A stretch of DNA of 64,000 nucleotides from Silicimonas sp. (GCA_013002465.1 JABDJO010000137.1:1-64000), one strand, 5' to 3'. Counted from the first letter of the stretch, positions 45,596 through 55,212 are shown. Numbers and translations: made by a program. The notes: generated from the sequence alone by a model not told the origin.

Positions 45596-46791
45596 CGCGT
45601 TACACTCCACTGAACAACGGGATAGGCGGCCTTCCAGCCCCGAAACTTCCCGAGCGGGGCGGCCTCGGACAGGTCGATCTTGATCAGGCTGCCGCCGAAC
45701 CGCCCCTGTGCTTCGCTCAGCAGAGCGCTGGTTTCCAGCGTGACCGCGTTGGCCACGATGCGCGTGCCGGTTTCAAGATGAGTCCACAACCAATCCAGAA
45801 GGTCCGATGTCAGCCCACCACCGACGAACACCGCTTGCGGTGAGGGCAGCCCGTCCAGCATCACAGGTGCAAACCCTTCAATGATGAAAAGTCTATCCTG
45901 GCCAAGTGTTTGAGCGTTCTTTTTGATGCGCGCCGCGCGATCTGAACGGGCCTCTATGGCGCTGGCCGTGGTGGATGGATGCGACATGAGCCATTCGATC
46001 GCAATCGACCCCGATCCCGATCCGATGTCCCAAAGGTGTTCGCCCCGTCGCGGGGCCAATGTGGATACTGTGACGGCCCGGATCACGCGCTTTGTGATTT
46101 GGCCATCTGTGTCGAATACCTCGTCCGACTGCCCTGTGGCAGATGTCAGCACCGATCCGTCCCCTGCAATCTCCAAACCGACGCAGACGGGATGACGAAC
46201 GCCTTCAATATCATAGCTCGCCGCTGACGCTTCGCTCACACGCTCATGTGGCCCCCCCAACCCTTCCAACACGACCACACGGGTGCCGCCAAACCCGATG
46301 CCCGCCAGATAGGCCGCCAGATCTGCCACCGCTGCGCCATCGCGGAGGGTCACGAGCGCGCGTTGACCCGGCACCAAAGAAGGGCGCAATCGGGAAAACG
46401 GTGCTGCGTGGCAGCCAAGGCAAGAGGTTTTCTCAAGCGCCCAGCCCAATCGCGAAGCCGCGAGCGAAAACACTGAGACACCTGGACAAGAGCGCCATTC
46501 GCCCTGTTCGTATCGGTTTGCCAGAATGCTTCCTGCTCCGAACCAGAAAGGATCACCACTGGCCAGAACCACCGTTTGCCGCCCTCGCAACCCGTCCAAA
46601 AGCGGCAATCCATCGGCAAAGGGCACAGGCCAGACAACCCGTTCCGCGCCGCTATCAGGAACAAGCGCCAAATGGCGTTTCGACCCCATGACCACTTCTG
46701 CTTCACCAAGGGCCTTCTGACTTGCAGCCGACAGCCCCTCCGGTCCATCTTCGCCAAGACCGATGATCGTCAGCCAATGAGCTTCAGCCAT
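45592..46791 (-). CDS. cobL: precorrin-6Y C5,15-methyltransferase (decarboxylating)
   Basis: Fused CbiE-CbiT enzyme that methylates C5 and C15 and decarboxylates the C12 acetate of precorrin-6B. The 399-residue protein has an N-terminal CbiE domain (WLTIIGLGEDGPEGLS, VVLASGDPFWFGAGSIL) and a C-terminal CbiT Rossmann domain (about 210-395) with GEHLWDIGSGSGSIAIEWL and VFVGGGL. ATG 46791 has GGAGGG about nine bases upstream, deciding the start. That ATG lies head to head with the cobK ATG, sharing two bases. Confidence 0.93.
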   Translation of the reverse strand: MAEAHWLTIIGLGEDGPEGLSAASQKALGEAEVVMGSKRHLALVPDSGAERVVWPVPFADGLPLLDGLRGRQTVVLASGDPFWFGAGSILANRYEQGEWRSCPGVSVFSLAASRLGWALEKTSCLGCHAAPFSRLRPSLVPGQRALVTLRDGAAVADLAAYLAGIGFGGTRVVVLEGLGGPHERVSEASAASYDIEGVRHPVCVGLEIAGDGSVLTSATGQSDEVFDTDGQITKRVIRAVTVSTLAPRRGEHLWDIGSGSGSIAIEWLMSHPSTTASAIEARSDRAARIKKNAQTLGQDRLFIIEGFAPVMLDGLPSPQAVFVGGGLTSDLLDWLWTHLETGTRIVANAVTLETSALLSEAQGRFGGSLIKIDLSEAAPLGKFRGWKAAYPVVQWSVTR

Positions 46792-47548
46792 GCGCCCGAC
46801 CCTCCTCATCCTTGGCGGCACGACCGAAGCCAGCCGTCTGGCCCGACGCGTGGCCGATTTGGCAGTTGAGGCTGTGTATTCCTATGCTGGTCGTGTGGCC
46901 ACGCCCGATCGGCAACCAATCGAGACTCGGGTCGGCGGATTTGGCGGTGTTGAGGGGCTGATCGACTATCTTCGCGACCGACGCATCACCCACATTATTG
47001 ACGCAACCCACCCGTTCGCGGCCCAGATCAGCCGCAACGTTTCGGCTGCGGCCACGGCGACGTCCCTGCCCCTGATCGCACTGACCAGACCGCCCTGGAC
47101 CCCCATTGACGGGGATCAATGGACTACGGCAACCGACATGGCCGACGCCGTCAAACATGTTGAAACGAAGGAAAAGAGGCGCATCTTTCTTGCCATCGGG
47201 CGAACCGAAATCAGCGCCTTCCGCCGCGTCCCGCAACACCACTACCTGCTGCGGATGGTTGAGCCGCCCGCAACGCCGCCTAGCATGCCGGATCATACCC
47301 TTGTGATTGCGCGCGGACCATTCGACGAAGCCTCCGACCGGGAACTGATTCAACACCACGAAATCGACCTTGTCGTGTCGAAAAATTCCGGCGGTGCAGG
47401 GGCTTATGCAAAGATCGGCGCGGCCCGCGCCCTTGGGCTTCCGGTCCTTATGATCAACCGGCCTCGGCTTCCCACGCGCCGCGAAGTCTCGGAAGTGGAT
47501 GAGGTGATCGCTTGGCTGCATCACACTGACACCGAACGCGGGGTATAG
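46790..47548 (+). CDS. cobK: precorrin-6A reductase
   Basis: NADPH-dependent reductase converting precorrin-6A to precorrin-6B. The 252-residue protein has LLILGGTTEASRLARRV at the N-terminus, DATHPFAAQISRN, FLAIGRTEISAF, VVSKNSGGAGAYAKIGAARALGLPVLMI and RREVSEVDEV. It is the only gene on the plus strand within the large cob operon: its start codon overlaps that of cobL and its last 28 bases overlap the 3' end of cobJ. No clear ribosome binding site is seen before the ATG. Confidence 0.93.
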   Translation: MRPTLLILGGTTEASRLARRVADLAVEAVYSYAGRVATPDRQPIETRVGGFGGVEGLIDYLRDRRITHIIDATHPFAAQISRNVSAAATATSLPLIALTRPPWTPIDGDQWTTATDMADAVKHVETKEKRRIFLAIGRTEISAFRRVPQHHYLLRMVEPPATPPSMPDHTLVIARGPFDEASDRELIQHHEIDLVVSKNSGGAGAYAKIGAARALGLPVLMINRPRLPTRREVSEVDEVIAWLHHTDTERGV

Positions 47549-48276
47549 ACAATGGGCGCCATACCTTCCCGTTGAACGAGGCGTGTCTGGCTTGACCCCA
47601 AAAGCACGACAGTTTTCATATCCGCCATTTCGGGGCGGGCATCTTGAAGGGGTATCGTCGTGATCGCCTCGTCCGTCGTTGTCACTGCCCGCGCGAAGGT
47701 TATCAACCGCTCCGGTTCGCAGACATCGCGCAATACCTCCAGAACGCGGACAAATCCCGCGGGGCGGGCTTTGGACCTTGGATTATAGAAAGCGCAGGCA
47801 AAATCCGCCTCGATAGCAAGCCGAATCCGTTTTTCTATCAGATCCCAGGGCTTCAAGTTGTCCGACAGATTGATGGCGCAGAAATCATGCCCCAGGGGCG
47901 CGCCGGCCTTCGCCGCCGCCGCCAGCATTGCCGTGATTCCGGGTAGAACTCGGATATCCAGCGTTCGCCAGAACTTGGGGCCAGCCTCCAGGGCCTCGAA
48001 CACGGCCGAGGCCATGGCAAACACCCCAGGATCGCCCGACGAAACGACAACGACCTGCTTGCCATTCGCGGCCATTTGCAGGGCGTGCCGCGACCGGTCG
48101 ATTTCAACCCGATTGTCCGATGCGTGCTTTGTCAGACCATCGCGGTCCGGCACACGCGCGACATAGGGGATATAACCCACGACGTCAGTGGCACTGGCCA
48201 AAGCCGCCTGCACCTCTGGCGTCACAAGTGCCTCGTCAGCGGGTCCCAGTCCGACAATGGTCAAGCTGCCACTCAT
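47521..48276 (-). CDS. cobJ: precorrin-3B C17-methyltransferase
   Basis: Methylates C17 with ring contraction, giving precorrin-4. The 251-residue protein has LTIVGLGPADEALVTPEVQAA, DVVGYIPYVARV, VVSSGDPGVFAMASAVFE, PGITAMLAAAAKAGAPLGHDF and ACAFYNPRSKAR. Its start overlaps the end of cobI by four bases; downstream the transcript must run across cobK in antisense to reach cobL. Confidence 0.94.
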   Translation of the reverse strand: MSGSLTIVGLGPADEALVTPEVQAALASATDVVGYIPYVARVPDRDGLTKHASDNRVEIDRSRHALQMAANGKQVVVVSSGDPGVFAMASAVFEALEAGPKFWRTLDIRVLPGITAMLAAAAKAGAPLGHDFCAINLSDNLKPWDLIEKRIRLAIEADFACAFYNPRSKARPAGFVRVLEVLRDVCEPERLITFARAVTTTDEAITTIPLQDARPEMADMKTVVLLGSSQTRLVQREGMAPIVYTPRSVSV

Positions 48277-49001
48277 GGCCGCCGCCCCTGCCCATGAACG
48301 ACGATGATCGAGAAATAGGGCACGACCTTGTCACTGTCGGCATTGACCAGCCGGGTAACCTGTTGTTCGGGCATCGACGCACGTTCGACCAGCCAGGCGG
48401 CCTCGAACAACCCAGCCGTTTGCAAGGCACGCATCACCTTGGGCATGTGCCGCCCGATCTTCATGATCACCACGGCGTCAGCGCCTTTCATGTGCCGAAG
48501 AAGATCATCTTCGGGCAAGGTCCCCATCACCACGGTCAAGACGTCATCACCCCAGGTAATCGGCTGCCCCGTGGCCGTCCACGCCGCCGACATGCCTGTG
48601 ATCGCGGGCACAACTTCGGTTGGCACGTGATCTGCAAGCCGGCGATAGAGATGCATGAAAGAACCATAAAAAAACGGATCACCTTCGCACAAAACGACTA
48701 CGTCTTCGCCACCCCTGGCAAGTTCTTTCAGCCGCACTGTACACTCGGAATAAAAGCCCGACAGGACTTCGTTGTACCGAGGATCGCTTACCGGAATCTC
48801 GGTGGTGACGGGATATTCCATCGGATACTCGATCGCGTCCTCGGGTACCAAGCCATTCGCCAGCCGCCGGGCCTGCCCAGGCCGCCCCGCCTTGCGGAAA
48901 AATGCGACATGGCGCGCCTCTTTCAGCAACCGATGCGCCTTGACGCTCATCAGGTCCGGGTCACCCGGGCCAAGACCAACACCATAGACACGCCCCGTCA
49001 T
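48273..49001 (-). CDS. cobI: precorrin-2 C20-methyltransferase
   Basis: Methylates C20 of precorrin-2 to give precorrin-3A. From ATG 49001, which overlaps the cobH stop (ATGA), it has 242 residues; the frame extends upstream to 49262 but that part is the complement of cobH. Motifs: GRVYGVGLGPGDPDLMSVKA, VVLCEGDPFFYGSFMHLYRRL, VVPAITGMSAAWTATG and VIMKIGRHMPKV. Confidence 0.94.
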   Translation of the reverse strand: MTGRVYGVGLGPGDPDLMSVKAHRLLKEARHVAFFRKAGRPGQARRLANGLVPEDAIEYPMEYPVTTEIPVSDPRYNEVLSGFYSECTVRLKELARGGEDVVVLCEGDPFFYGSFMHLYRRLADHVPTEVVPAITGMSAAWTATGQPITWGDDVLTVVMGTLPEDDLLRHMKGADAVVIMKIGRHMPKVMRALQTAGLFEAAWLVERASMPEQQVTRLVNADSDKVVPYFSIIVVHGQGRRP

Positions 49002-49627
49002 TCCGCACGACTCGCGATGGCGTTGATGGCTGCAACGGTGATGGCGCTTCCGCCCAGGCGGCCTTCTACGATGCAACATGGAGCGGGTTGTTCTTCCCAC
49101 AATGCTGCCTTGGATTCCGCCGCACCCACAAACCCGACCGGGCAGCCGATAATGGCGGCCGGGCGCGGACAATCGGGGTCCTCCAGCATGTTCAGAAGAT
49201 GAAACAGCGCTGTCGGCGCATTTCCAATTGCCACCAATGCCCCTTCTAGGCGAGGTCGCCATAATTCAAGCGCGGCTGCTGAACGCGTGTTGTTCATGGT
49301 CTTGGCCAATTCGGGCACCGAGTCATCCCAAAGCGTGCAGATCACGTCGTTGTCGCCGGGCAGACGCTTGCGCGTCACCCCCTCGCTCACCATACGCGCG
49401 TCACAAAAGATCGGCGCGCCGTCTTCCAGCGCCACCCGCGCTGCAGCCACAAAACCGGTCGAGAACCTTATATGCGCTTCAAGTCCGACCATCCCGGCCG
49501 CGTGGATCATCCGAACGGCAACGCATTCTTCGTGGGGTTCAAACCTGGACAAATCCGCCTCGGCCCTGATGGTGCGAAAAGACTCCGCATAGATCGCGGC
49601 ACCATTTTTTTCATAGACATGGGGCAT
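48998..49627 (-). CDS. cobH: precorrin-8X methylmutase
   Basis: Moves the C11 methyl to C12 to give hydrogenobyrinic acid. The 209-residue protein has YEKNGAAIYAESFRTIRAEAD at its start (YxxxGxxI-S pattern shown in part), RMIHAAGMVGLE with the catalytic His, VRDARMV-like FCDARMVSEGVTR, and IIGCPVGFVGAAESKAAL near the end. Its start overlaps the cobG stop by one base (TGATG). Confidence 0.94.
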   Translation of the reverse strand: MPHVYEKNGAAIYAESFRTIRAEADLSRFEPHEECVAVRMIHAAGMVGLEAHIRFSTGFVAAARVALEDGAPIFCDARMVSEGVTRKRLPGDNDVICTLWDDSVPELAKTMNNTRSAAALELWRPRLEGALVAIGNAPTALFHLLNMLEDPDCPRPAAIIGCPVGFVGAAESKAALWEEQPAPCCIVEGRLGGSAITVAAINAIASRAE

Positions 49628-50754
49628 CAGGTAATCAGCTCCTCAAGTGCCGTCTCGGACAGGCCGGTTCGGGCCGGGGTGTCGGACGCTTTCCCCTGCC
49701 GCACAAGGTCAAATCGCCCGCCATTCCCGACAATCGTGATCTCGGTCTCGCGCGGACTGGCACACCCCTTGGCGCATCCCGAAACATGGACCTCTGCCAT
49801 TTTCTGCCCCGCCAACCGGCGCGCAAGCTTGCGCGTTTCAACACTGGACTGGGCGCAGGCCGGGGCGCCAGGGCAGGCCACGACCCTTGACAGCGGATCA
49901 TTGGGCGAGGTGATGAAAGCCTCATCTTCAAAAGCCGATCCACCCTCGGCAATCAACATCCGCCATGGGGTGACGCGCAGGTGGCGCAATCCAGTAAGTT
50001 CTACAAGACGACGCAGGTCTGTCGCCGTGGTTTGCCCGAAAGGAACGCCATAGACCCGGCCCATTGCGACGGCGCCCGGACGCATCTTGTCAGCGCCACG
50101 CACCGTGCGCGGCACCTCAAAACCGACCGGCAGGGGTTGGGTGCGAAGATGTCGCGCCATTCGCGCTGCATGCGCTCCGCCGGTTGCCACAAACCAATTT
50201 GCAACATTAACAATGGTATCCATCACGTTAGTTTCGTTGACGATTGCCCCATAATCGGCCCCATCCAGGCACAACATCAAAGGGCTGGCACCGCCGCCTT
50301 CGAACCGGAAATCCGCAGATACATCCCGCAGCATCGGCATCGCGCCCGTGTCGATGGCAAACCCCATCTTGCCGGGCAGTTCGGGCAGATCGCCAAGGCG
50401 GGTTTCAAGCGCGCTCGCCAGTCTGTGAGCCAGATCGCCGTCCTGCCAAAATGGCGTCACGACCAAGTTGCGACGGGCCTCCAGCACGGGATCCGCGTCA
50501 ACCAGGCCTTCCTCCAGCAAGCGTGTCAGCAAGTCCGGGTGATCGTCCTCTGAAACCCCGCGAATTTGCAAATTTGCGCGCGAGGTCACGTCGATCATGC
50601 CATTCCCGAATTCGATGGCCAGATCGCACAACCGCACAGCATCACGCGCCGTCAACCGCCCGAACCGGGGCCTGACGCGCATCAGCCAGCCATCGCCGGA
50701 CGCCATCGGGCGATAGGCACTTGGACACCAGCCTTTCACCAGCGGGTCGGTCAT
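49627..50754 (-). CDS. cobG: precorrin-3B synthase
   Basis: Oxygen-dependent monooxygenase that hydroxylates C20 of precorrin-3A, the defining step of the aerobic pathway. From ATG 50754, overlapping the cobN stop, it has 375 residues. It belongs to the sulfite/nitrite-reductase-like fold: CPGAPACAQSSVETR and VHVSGCAKGCASP hold the four Cys for a 4Fe-4S centre. The sequence GWCPSAYRPMASGDGWLMR at the N-terminus is typical. Because it needs O2, the organism should be an aerobe. Confidence 0.94.
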   Translation of the reverse strand: MTDPLVKGWCPSAYRPMASGDGWLMRVRPRFGRLTARDAVRLCDLAIEFGNGMIDVTSRANLQIRGVSEDDHPDLLTRLLEEGLVDADPVLEARRNLVVTPFWQDGDLAHRLASALETRLGDLPELPGKMGFAIDTGAMPMLRDVSADFRFEGGGASPLMLCLDGADYGAIVNETNVMDTIVNVANWFVATGGAHAARMARHLRTQPLPVGFEVPRTVRGADKMRPGAVAMGRVYGVPFGQTTATDLRRLVELTGLRHLRVTPWRMLIAEGGSAFEDEAFITSPNDPLSRVVACPGAPACAQSSVETRKLARRLAGQKMAEVHVSGCAKGCASPRETEITIVGNGGRFDLVRQGKASDTPARTGLSETALEELIT

Positions 50755-53700
50755 TCGGCGGCCTCCAGCTCGGCACGGATCGAGTTCCGGCGCGTCGTCC
50801 AAAGCCCGGCGCGGTGGAGGGCGGCAAACTGCGCCTTCATGGCCGCCAATGCCGCCGGATTGGCCTTGGCGAGAAATCCCACAACATCGTCATCGCCCAA
50901 AGTCGCATCGTAATAGACATCGAACAGATGCGGTCCGACCACACCGGCCAGATTGGCGAAGGCCGCCATGTGATCGAGTGTGGCGGCGATTTCGGCCGCT
51001 CCGCGAAAGCCATGACGCGTCATGCCGGCAATCCAGCCAGGCTGGGCGGCGCGACCCTGCACCACCCGAGCCACCTCTTCGCTGAGCGCGCGCGCGCGGG
51101 GTTGATCGGGATCCGTATTGTCCAGATGATATAGCGCTGCATTCGCCCCGCCCGTCACCGCCTTTGCGGCTGCAAAGCCAGCCTCGTGCGCGGCATAATC
51201 GGCAGCCAGCAACAGATCGGTTTCGCGCATATCCTGCAAGTGCACGAAGGCCTCGGCCGCGTTCACCCGTGCGGATATCCCATCCGCGTCCTCCTGCGAA
51301 CGCTCTCCGTCCATGGCCCAGGCGCTGGCCGCAAGCCAGGCTTCGCCTGCTTTCTGCCGGGCTTCGTCGGTCAGTTCTTCCGGCAGATGCTCCATCCCCA
51401 GCCCATAGCTACCGGGTTTCGGACCATAGACCCGCTGACCCGGATCACTGGCAAACGGGTTCCAGTCGGGCGCCTCGTCGCGCGCCGCCAGGGCACGCAC
51501 GGCTTGCGCGAACAATGCCGTCAGGGTGGGGAACACATCACGAAACAGCCCGGATACCCGAAGTGTCACATCCAACCTTGGCCGCTCAAGCTCGGCAATC
51601 GGGATGATCTCGGTTCCCGTCACACGCTCGGACCGCTTGTCCCAAACCGGACGCACGCCCAATAGATGCAGCGCCATGGCAAATTCCTCGCCCGCCGTCC
51701 GCATGGTGGCCGAGCCCCAAAGATCGACGATCAAGCCCCTGGGATAGTCGCCGCTGTCCTGCAGGTGGCGCCGCACCAGTTCTTCGGCCAGTTTCACGCC
51801 CTGAGCATAGGCTGCCCGGGTCGGCACGGCGCGGGGATCGGTCGCATAAAGATTGCGCCCGGTCGGCAGCACATCCCGCCGCCCGCGATAGGGCGACCCG
51901 GAAGGGCCAGCGTTGACACGCTTGCCGGACAGCGCCGCTAGCAAGGCGGATTTCTCTGCCTCGGTCGAGCGTTTGAAATCCTCGGTCGTCACGCGACGCT
52001 CCGACAAATTTGCGTCGTCCACCGTGGGCATACGGCCCCAGATGTGCAAACCGTCGCCAAACTGGCTTTCTTTCACGTCACACACAAATCGGTCGATCCG
52101 GGTGATGGCTTCGGCCACACTGGCCGCCGCATCAAGACCCAGGTCGCTTTCGACACCCAGGGCCCGAGCCTCGGCCCTGATGTCCGATTGCAACCGGTCG
52201 CGGCGGCGTGGGTCAAGGCCATCGGCATTGGAAAACTCATCCAGAAGCGCTTCGAGCGTCGCAAATCTGTCGGGGGTTTGACTGTCTGCAAGGGGCGGAG
52301 GCACATGGCCCAAGGTAACCGCGCCAATCCGTCGCTTGGCTTGTGCAGCTTCGCCGGGGTCATTGACGATAAAGGGATAAATGACCGGTGTCGCCCCGAT
52401 CAATGCCTCGGGCCAACAGGCACCTGAAAGTGCCACCGATTTCCCCGGTAGCCACTCAAGTGTCCCATGGGCTCCGACATGAACCAGGGCATCGACCTTT
52501 TGCGCCTGACGCAGCCACAGATAGAACGCAACGTAGCCATGGCACGGGGTGCGGGCCATGTCGTGATAGTCATCAACCCGCGTCATGCGCGCGCCACGCT
52601 CCGGCTGAAGGGCAATCAGGACATTTCCGCGCTTGGTTGCCGGAAAACGAAAGGCACCGTCCCGCACCAGCGCATCGGTCTCGGGTGCGCCCCAGACCTT
52701 GCTGAGTTCGGCCCGAAGGCATTCCGGCAAGGAATCTAATGCGTTCCTGTAGTCTGCGACCGACCATTCGATCGTCTGATCGGAAAGTGCGCATTCCAGC
52801 GCAGGGCCAATTGCGATGCGATACCCCGCCCCTTTCAGGTCCTCCAGAATCGCCTCGCTCGACGCCAGTGCATCCAGCCCGACAGCATGAGCCATCTGCC
52901 AGTCCTTGCCGGGATACGTTGACAGGACCAAAGCAAGTTTGCGCGCACAGGCAGAGTGATTGGCCAAACCGACAAGACCTGCCGCACGCTCCGCGATGGC
53001 CTCAATGCGTTTGGGTTCGGGAGTGTGCCGCGCCAGGCGGATCTCCAGCTCCGGATCGTGGGCACCGGATTCCTTGAAAGACGCAACCCCGGCAAAAATG
53101 CGTCCGTCCACCTCGGGCAACACCACATGCATCGCCAGATCGGTCGGCGAAAGACCTCGCTCGGATTTGGCCCAGGCCTCATGCGATGATGTGGCAAGCG
53201 CAACCTGCAGCACTGGCACGCCGCCTGCGTCCAGGGCCGAACGTCCGGTTTCTCGCTTGCCCGAAAAGGCCGTCGCATTCACGACGATCGACGGCCCCAT
53301 CTCGGCAATTCGGGTTTCCAGCCATTCTGCGGCCCCGGCCATTTTCAACGACGGCGCAAATAGTCCCTGAACCTTGAACCCTTTTGATTCAAGGGCAGTA
53401 AACAACGCTTCGATTGGTCCCATGTCGGCGGCGGCAAGGTAGGCCCTGTAAAAAACGACCAAGGCCAATGGCTGCTGGTCCGGCTGCGCCAAGGCACACC
53501 GGCCCCCCGCGCAGGCGCCGCAGCTTGCATGGGAAATCGCGCCGGCGTCCGGTGACCAGCAGCCGAACTCGGGCACGGACTTGGCCCCCGCGACCGGCCC
53601 TGGGTAAAACCCAGCCGCCAAGGCAAGTTGTGCAAGAGCCGCCTGCCCCGCAACCGCGCCGCCTTCGATTGCAAGGCTGTTCAAACGCCGCAACGTCGCC

Positions 53701-54104
53701 GCCGGAACAGTCGACATTGCCTCAAGCTGAAGGTCGTCGCGCCCGTCGCCCGGCAGAATGGCAAGAACGGTGCCATTGGATTGTGCCAATGCGCGAAGTT
53801 GCGCCAGCCCGTAGTCCCAATAGGACGCTCCGCCGATCAGGCGAACCAGAACGGCCTTCGCCTGCGACAGGGTCTGTTCGACATATGTATCGACCGAAAC
53901 GGGGTGTTTCAGCGCCGAAAGGTTCGCAAGTCGCAAGGACGGCAGGTCATTCCCTTGATCCCGCGCCCGATGCCAGCCAGCCGCAAATGCCGAAAGATCG
54001 CTATCGGAAAATGACAGGACCACAAGATCCGCGGGCGATTGCCCCAGATCCGTCGGTGTCTCGGTTTCCTCCAACCCCTGGCTTTCGCGAAAAACGACGT
54101 GCAT
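50751..54104 (-). CDS. cobN: cobaltochelatase subunit CobN
   Basis: Large, ATP-driven chelatase subunit inserting cobalt into hydrogenobyrinate a,c-diamide. From ATG 54104 it has 1117 residues, at the short end for CobN. The core (about 430-1110) has family sequences such as HGYVAFYLWLRQ, LVHVGAHGTLEWLPGKSVALS, YPFIVNDPGEAAQAKRRIGA and RVTGTEIIPIAELERPRLDV. The Cys-rich CGACAGGRC element near residue 200 is an extra possible metal site. The partners CobS and CobT are not in the window. Confidence 0.92.
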   Translation of the reverse strand: MHVVFRESQGLEETETPTDLGQSPADLVVLSFSDSDLSAFAAGWHRARDQGNDLPSLRLANLSALKHPVSVDTYVEQTLSQAKAVLVRLIGGASYWDYGLAQLRALAQSNGTVLAILPGDGRDDLQLEAMSTVPAATLRRLNSLAIEGGAVAGQAALAQLALAAGFYPGPVAGAKSVPEFGCWSPDAGAISHASCGACAGGRCALAQPDQQPLALVVFYRAYLAAADMGPIEALFTALESKGFKVQGLFAPSLKMAGAAEWLETRIAEMGPSIVVNATAFSGKRETGRSALDAGGVPVLQVALATSSHEAWAKSERGLSPTDLAMHVVLPEVDGRIFAGVASFKESGAHDPELEIRLARHTPEPKRIEAIAERAAGLVGLANHSACARKLALVLSTYPGKDWQMAHAVGLDALASSEAILEDLKGAGYRIAIGPALECALSDQTIEWSVADYRNALDSLPECLRAELSKVWGAPETDALVRDGAFRFPATKRGNVLIALQPERGARMTRVDDYHDMARTPCHGYVAFYLWLRQAQKVDALVHVGAHGTLEWLPGKSVALSGACWPEALIGATPVIYPFIVNDPGEAAQAKRRIGAVTLGHVPPPLADSQTPDRFATLEALLDEFSNADGLDPRRRDRLQSDIRAEARALGVESDLGLDAAASVAEAITRIDRFVCDVKESQFGDGLHIWGRMPTVDDANLSERRVTTEDFKRSTEAEKSALLAALSGKRVNAGPSGSPYRGRRDVLPTGRNLYATDPRAVPTRAAYAQGVKLAEELVRRHLQDSGDYPRGLIVDLWGSATMRTAGEEFAMALHLLGVRPVWDKRSERVTGTEIIPIAELERPRLDVTLRVSGLFRDVFPTLTALFAQAVRALAARDEAPDWNPFASDPGQRVYGPKPGSYGLGMEHLPEELTDEARQKAGEAWLAASAWAMDGERSQEDADGISARVNAAEAFVHLQDMRETDLLLAADYAAHEAGFAAAKAVTGGANAALYHLDNTDPDQPRARALSEEVARVVQGRAAQPGWIAGMTRHGFRGAAEIAATLDHMAAFANLAGVVGPHLFDVYYDATLGDDDVVGFLAKANPAALAAMKAQFAALHRAGLWTTRRNSIRAELEAAE

Positions 54105-54159
54105 GGATAAGACCCAGCCTTTCAGGCAGCCGCGCAGACAGAGATGCGCAAATGACCCA

Positions 54160-55212
54160 CTAGCCCGCCACCTTTTCCGGCTCCAGCACGGCGCGGATGG
54201 CATCTAGGTTTATGTCATCATGCTCGCCGATCACCACAAGCTTGCCTTGTCGATCCTCACTGGGCGCCCAGGGGCGATCGAACTGGTGGCGCACCCTTGT
54301 CCCGACCCCTTGAACCAGCAGGCGCATCGGCTTGCCCCTGACAGCCGCATACCCCTTGACACGCAGAATGTTCTGTCGCTTTGCAAGCTCCTCGATCCGC
54401 TTCACCAGATCCTCGGCGCTTGTCACTTCGGGGATGTCGACCACAACCGTGTCAAAGTCGTCATGATCGTGATCGTGAGGCGTGTCGTGATGGGAGGGCC
54501 GCGCGGCCATGTCATCCTCGGCCGCTGCGCCCACGCCAAGGATCACACGCGCATCGACGGCGCCCTCTGCCACCTCGATCACCGGCAGATTGCGCGGAGC
54601 CTCCGCTGCCACGATAGCTTTCGCCTTGGCGATACCATCCGGCCCTGCCAGATCGGGCTTGGTCAACAGGACGATGTCGGCACAGGCGATCTGGTCTTCA
54701 AACACCTCTGACAAAGGCGTTTCGTGGTCCAGACTGTCGTCGGCCAGACGCTGTTGATCCACCGCCGCCACATTGGGGGCAAATCGCCCGGCCGCCACGG
54801 CCTCGGCATCGGCCAGGGCGATCACACCGTCCACCGTCACCCGGCTTCGGATCGCTGGCCAGTCAAACGCCTTCAGTAACGGCTTTGGCAGCGCCAGCCC
54901 GGAGGTTTCTATCAGGATGTGATCGGGTTGCGGGTCCAAGGCCATCAGCGCTTCGATCGTTGGAATGAAGTCATCGGCCACCGTGCAGCAAATGCAGCCA
55001 TTGGCCAGCTCAACGATGTTTTCTGCCGGGCAATCGGGGATCGCACAGCTTTTCAGGATCTCTCCATCGACACCCACGTCGCCGAATTCATTGACGATAA
55101 CCGCCAGACGCCTCCCCTCGGTGGTTTCGATCAGATGGCGAATAAGCGTGGTCTTTCCCGACCCAAGAAAGCCGGTGACGACGGTGACGGGAATTTTGGC
55201 GAGGTCAGTCAT
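54160..55212 (-). CDS. cobW: cobalamin biosynthesis protein CobW
   Basis: G3E-family P-loop GTPase, a probable cobalt chaperone delivering metal to CobN. From ATG 55212 it has 350 residues. Motifs: GFLGSGKTTLIRHL (Walker A), the metal-binding GCICCTV, ETSGLALPKPLLKAF, and LTKPDLAGP as the guanine-specificity NKxD-like motif. A His/Asp-rich segment HDTPHDHDHDDFD (about residues 244-256) can bind metal. The start lies within the last 8 bases of the DUF1636 gene. Confidence 0.93.
   Translation of the reverse strand: MTDLAKIPVTVVTGFLGSGKTTLIRHLIETTEGRRLAVIVNEFGDVGVDGEILKSCAIPDCPAENIVELANGCICCTVADDFIPTIEALMALDPQPDHILIETSGLALPKPLLKAFDWPAIRSRVTVDGVIALADAEAVAAGRFAPNVAAVDQQRLADDSLDHETPLSEVFEDQIACADIVLLTKPDLAGPDGIAKAKAIVAAEAPRNLPVIEVAEGAVDARVILGVGAAAEDDMAARPSHHDTPHDHDHDDFDTVVVDIPEVTSAEDLVKRIEELAKRQNILRVKGYAAVRGKPMRLLVQGVGTRVRHQFDRPWAPSEDRQGKLVVIGEHDDINLDAIRAVLEPEKVAG

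Noticed and set aside
49002-49262. N-terminal extension of cobI
   Set aside because: The extra codons are the complement of cobH and give Arg/Gly-rich nonsense; ATG 49001 overlaps the cobH stop as expected for this operon.
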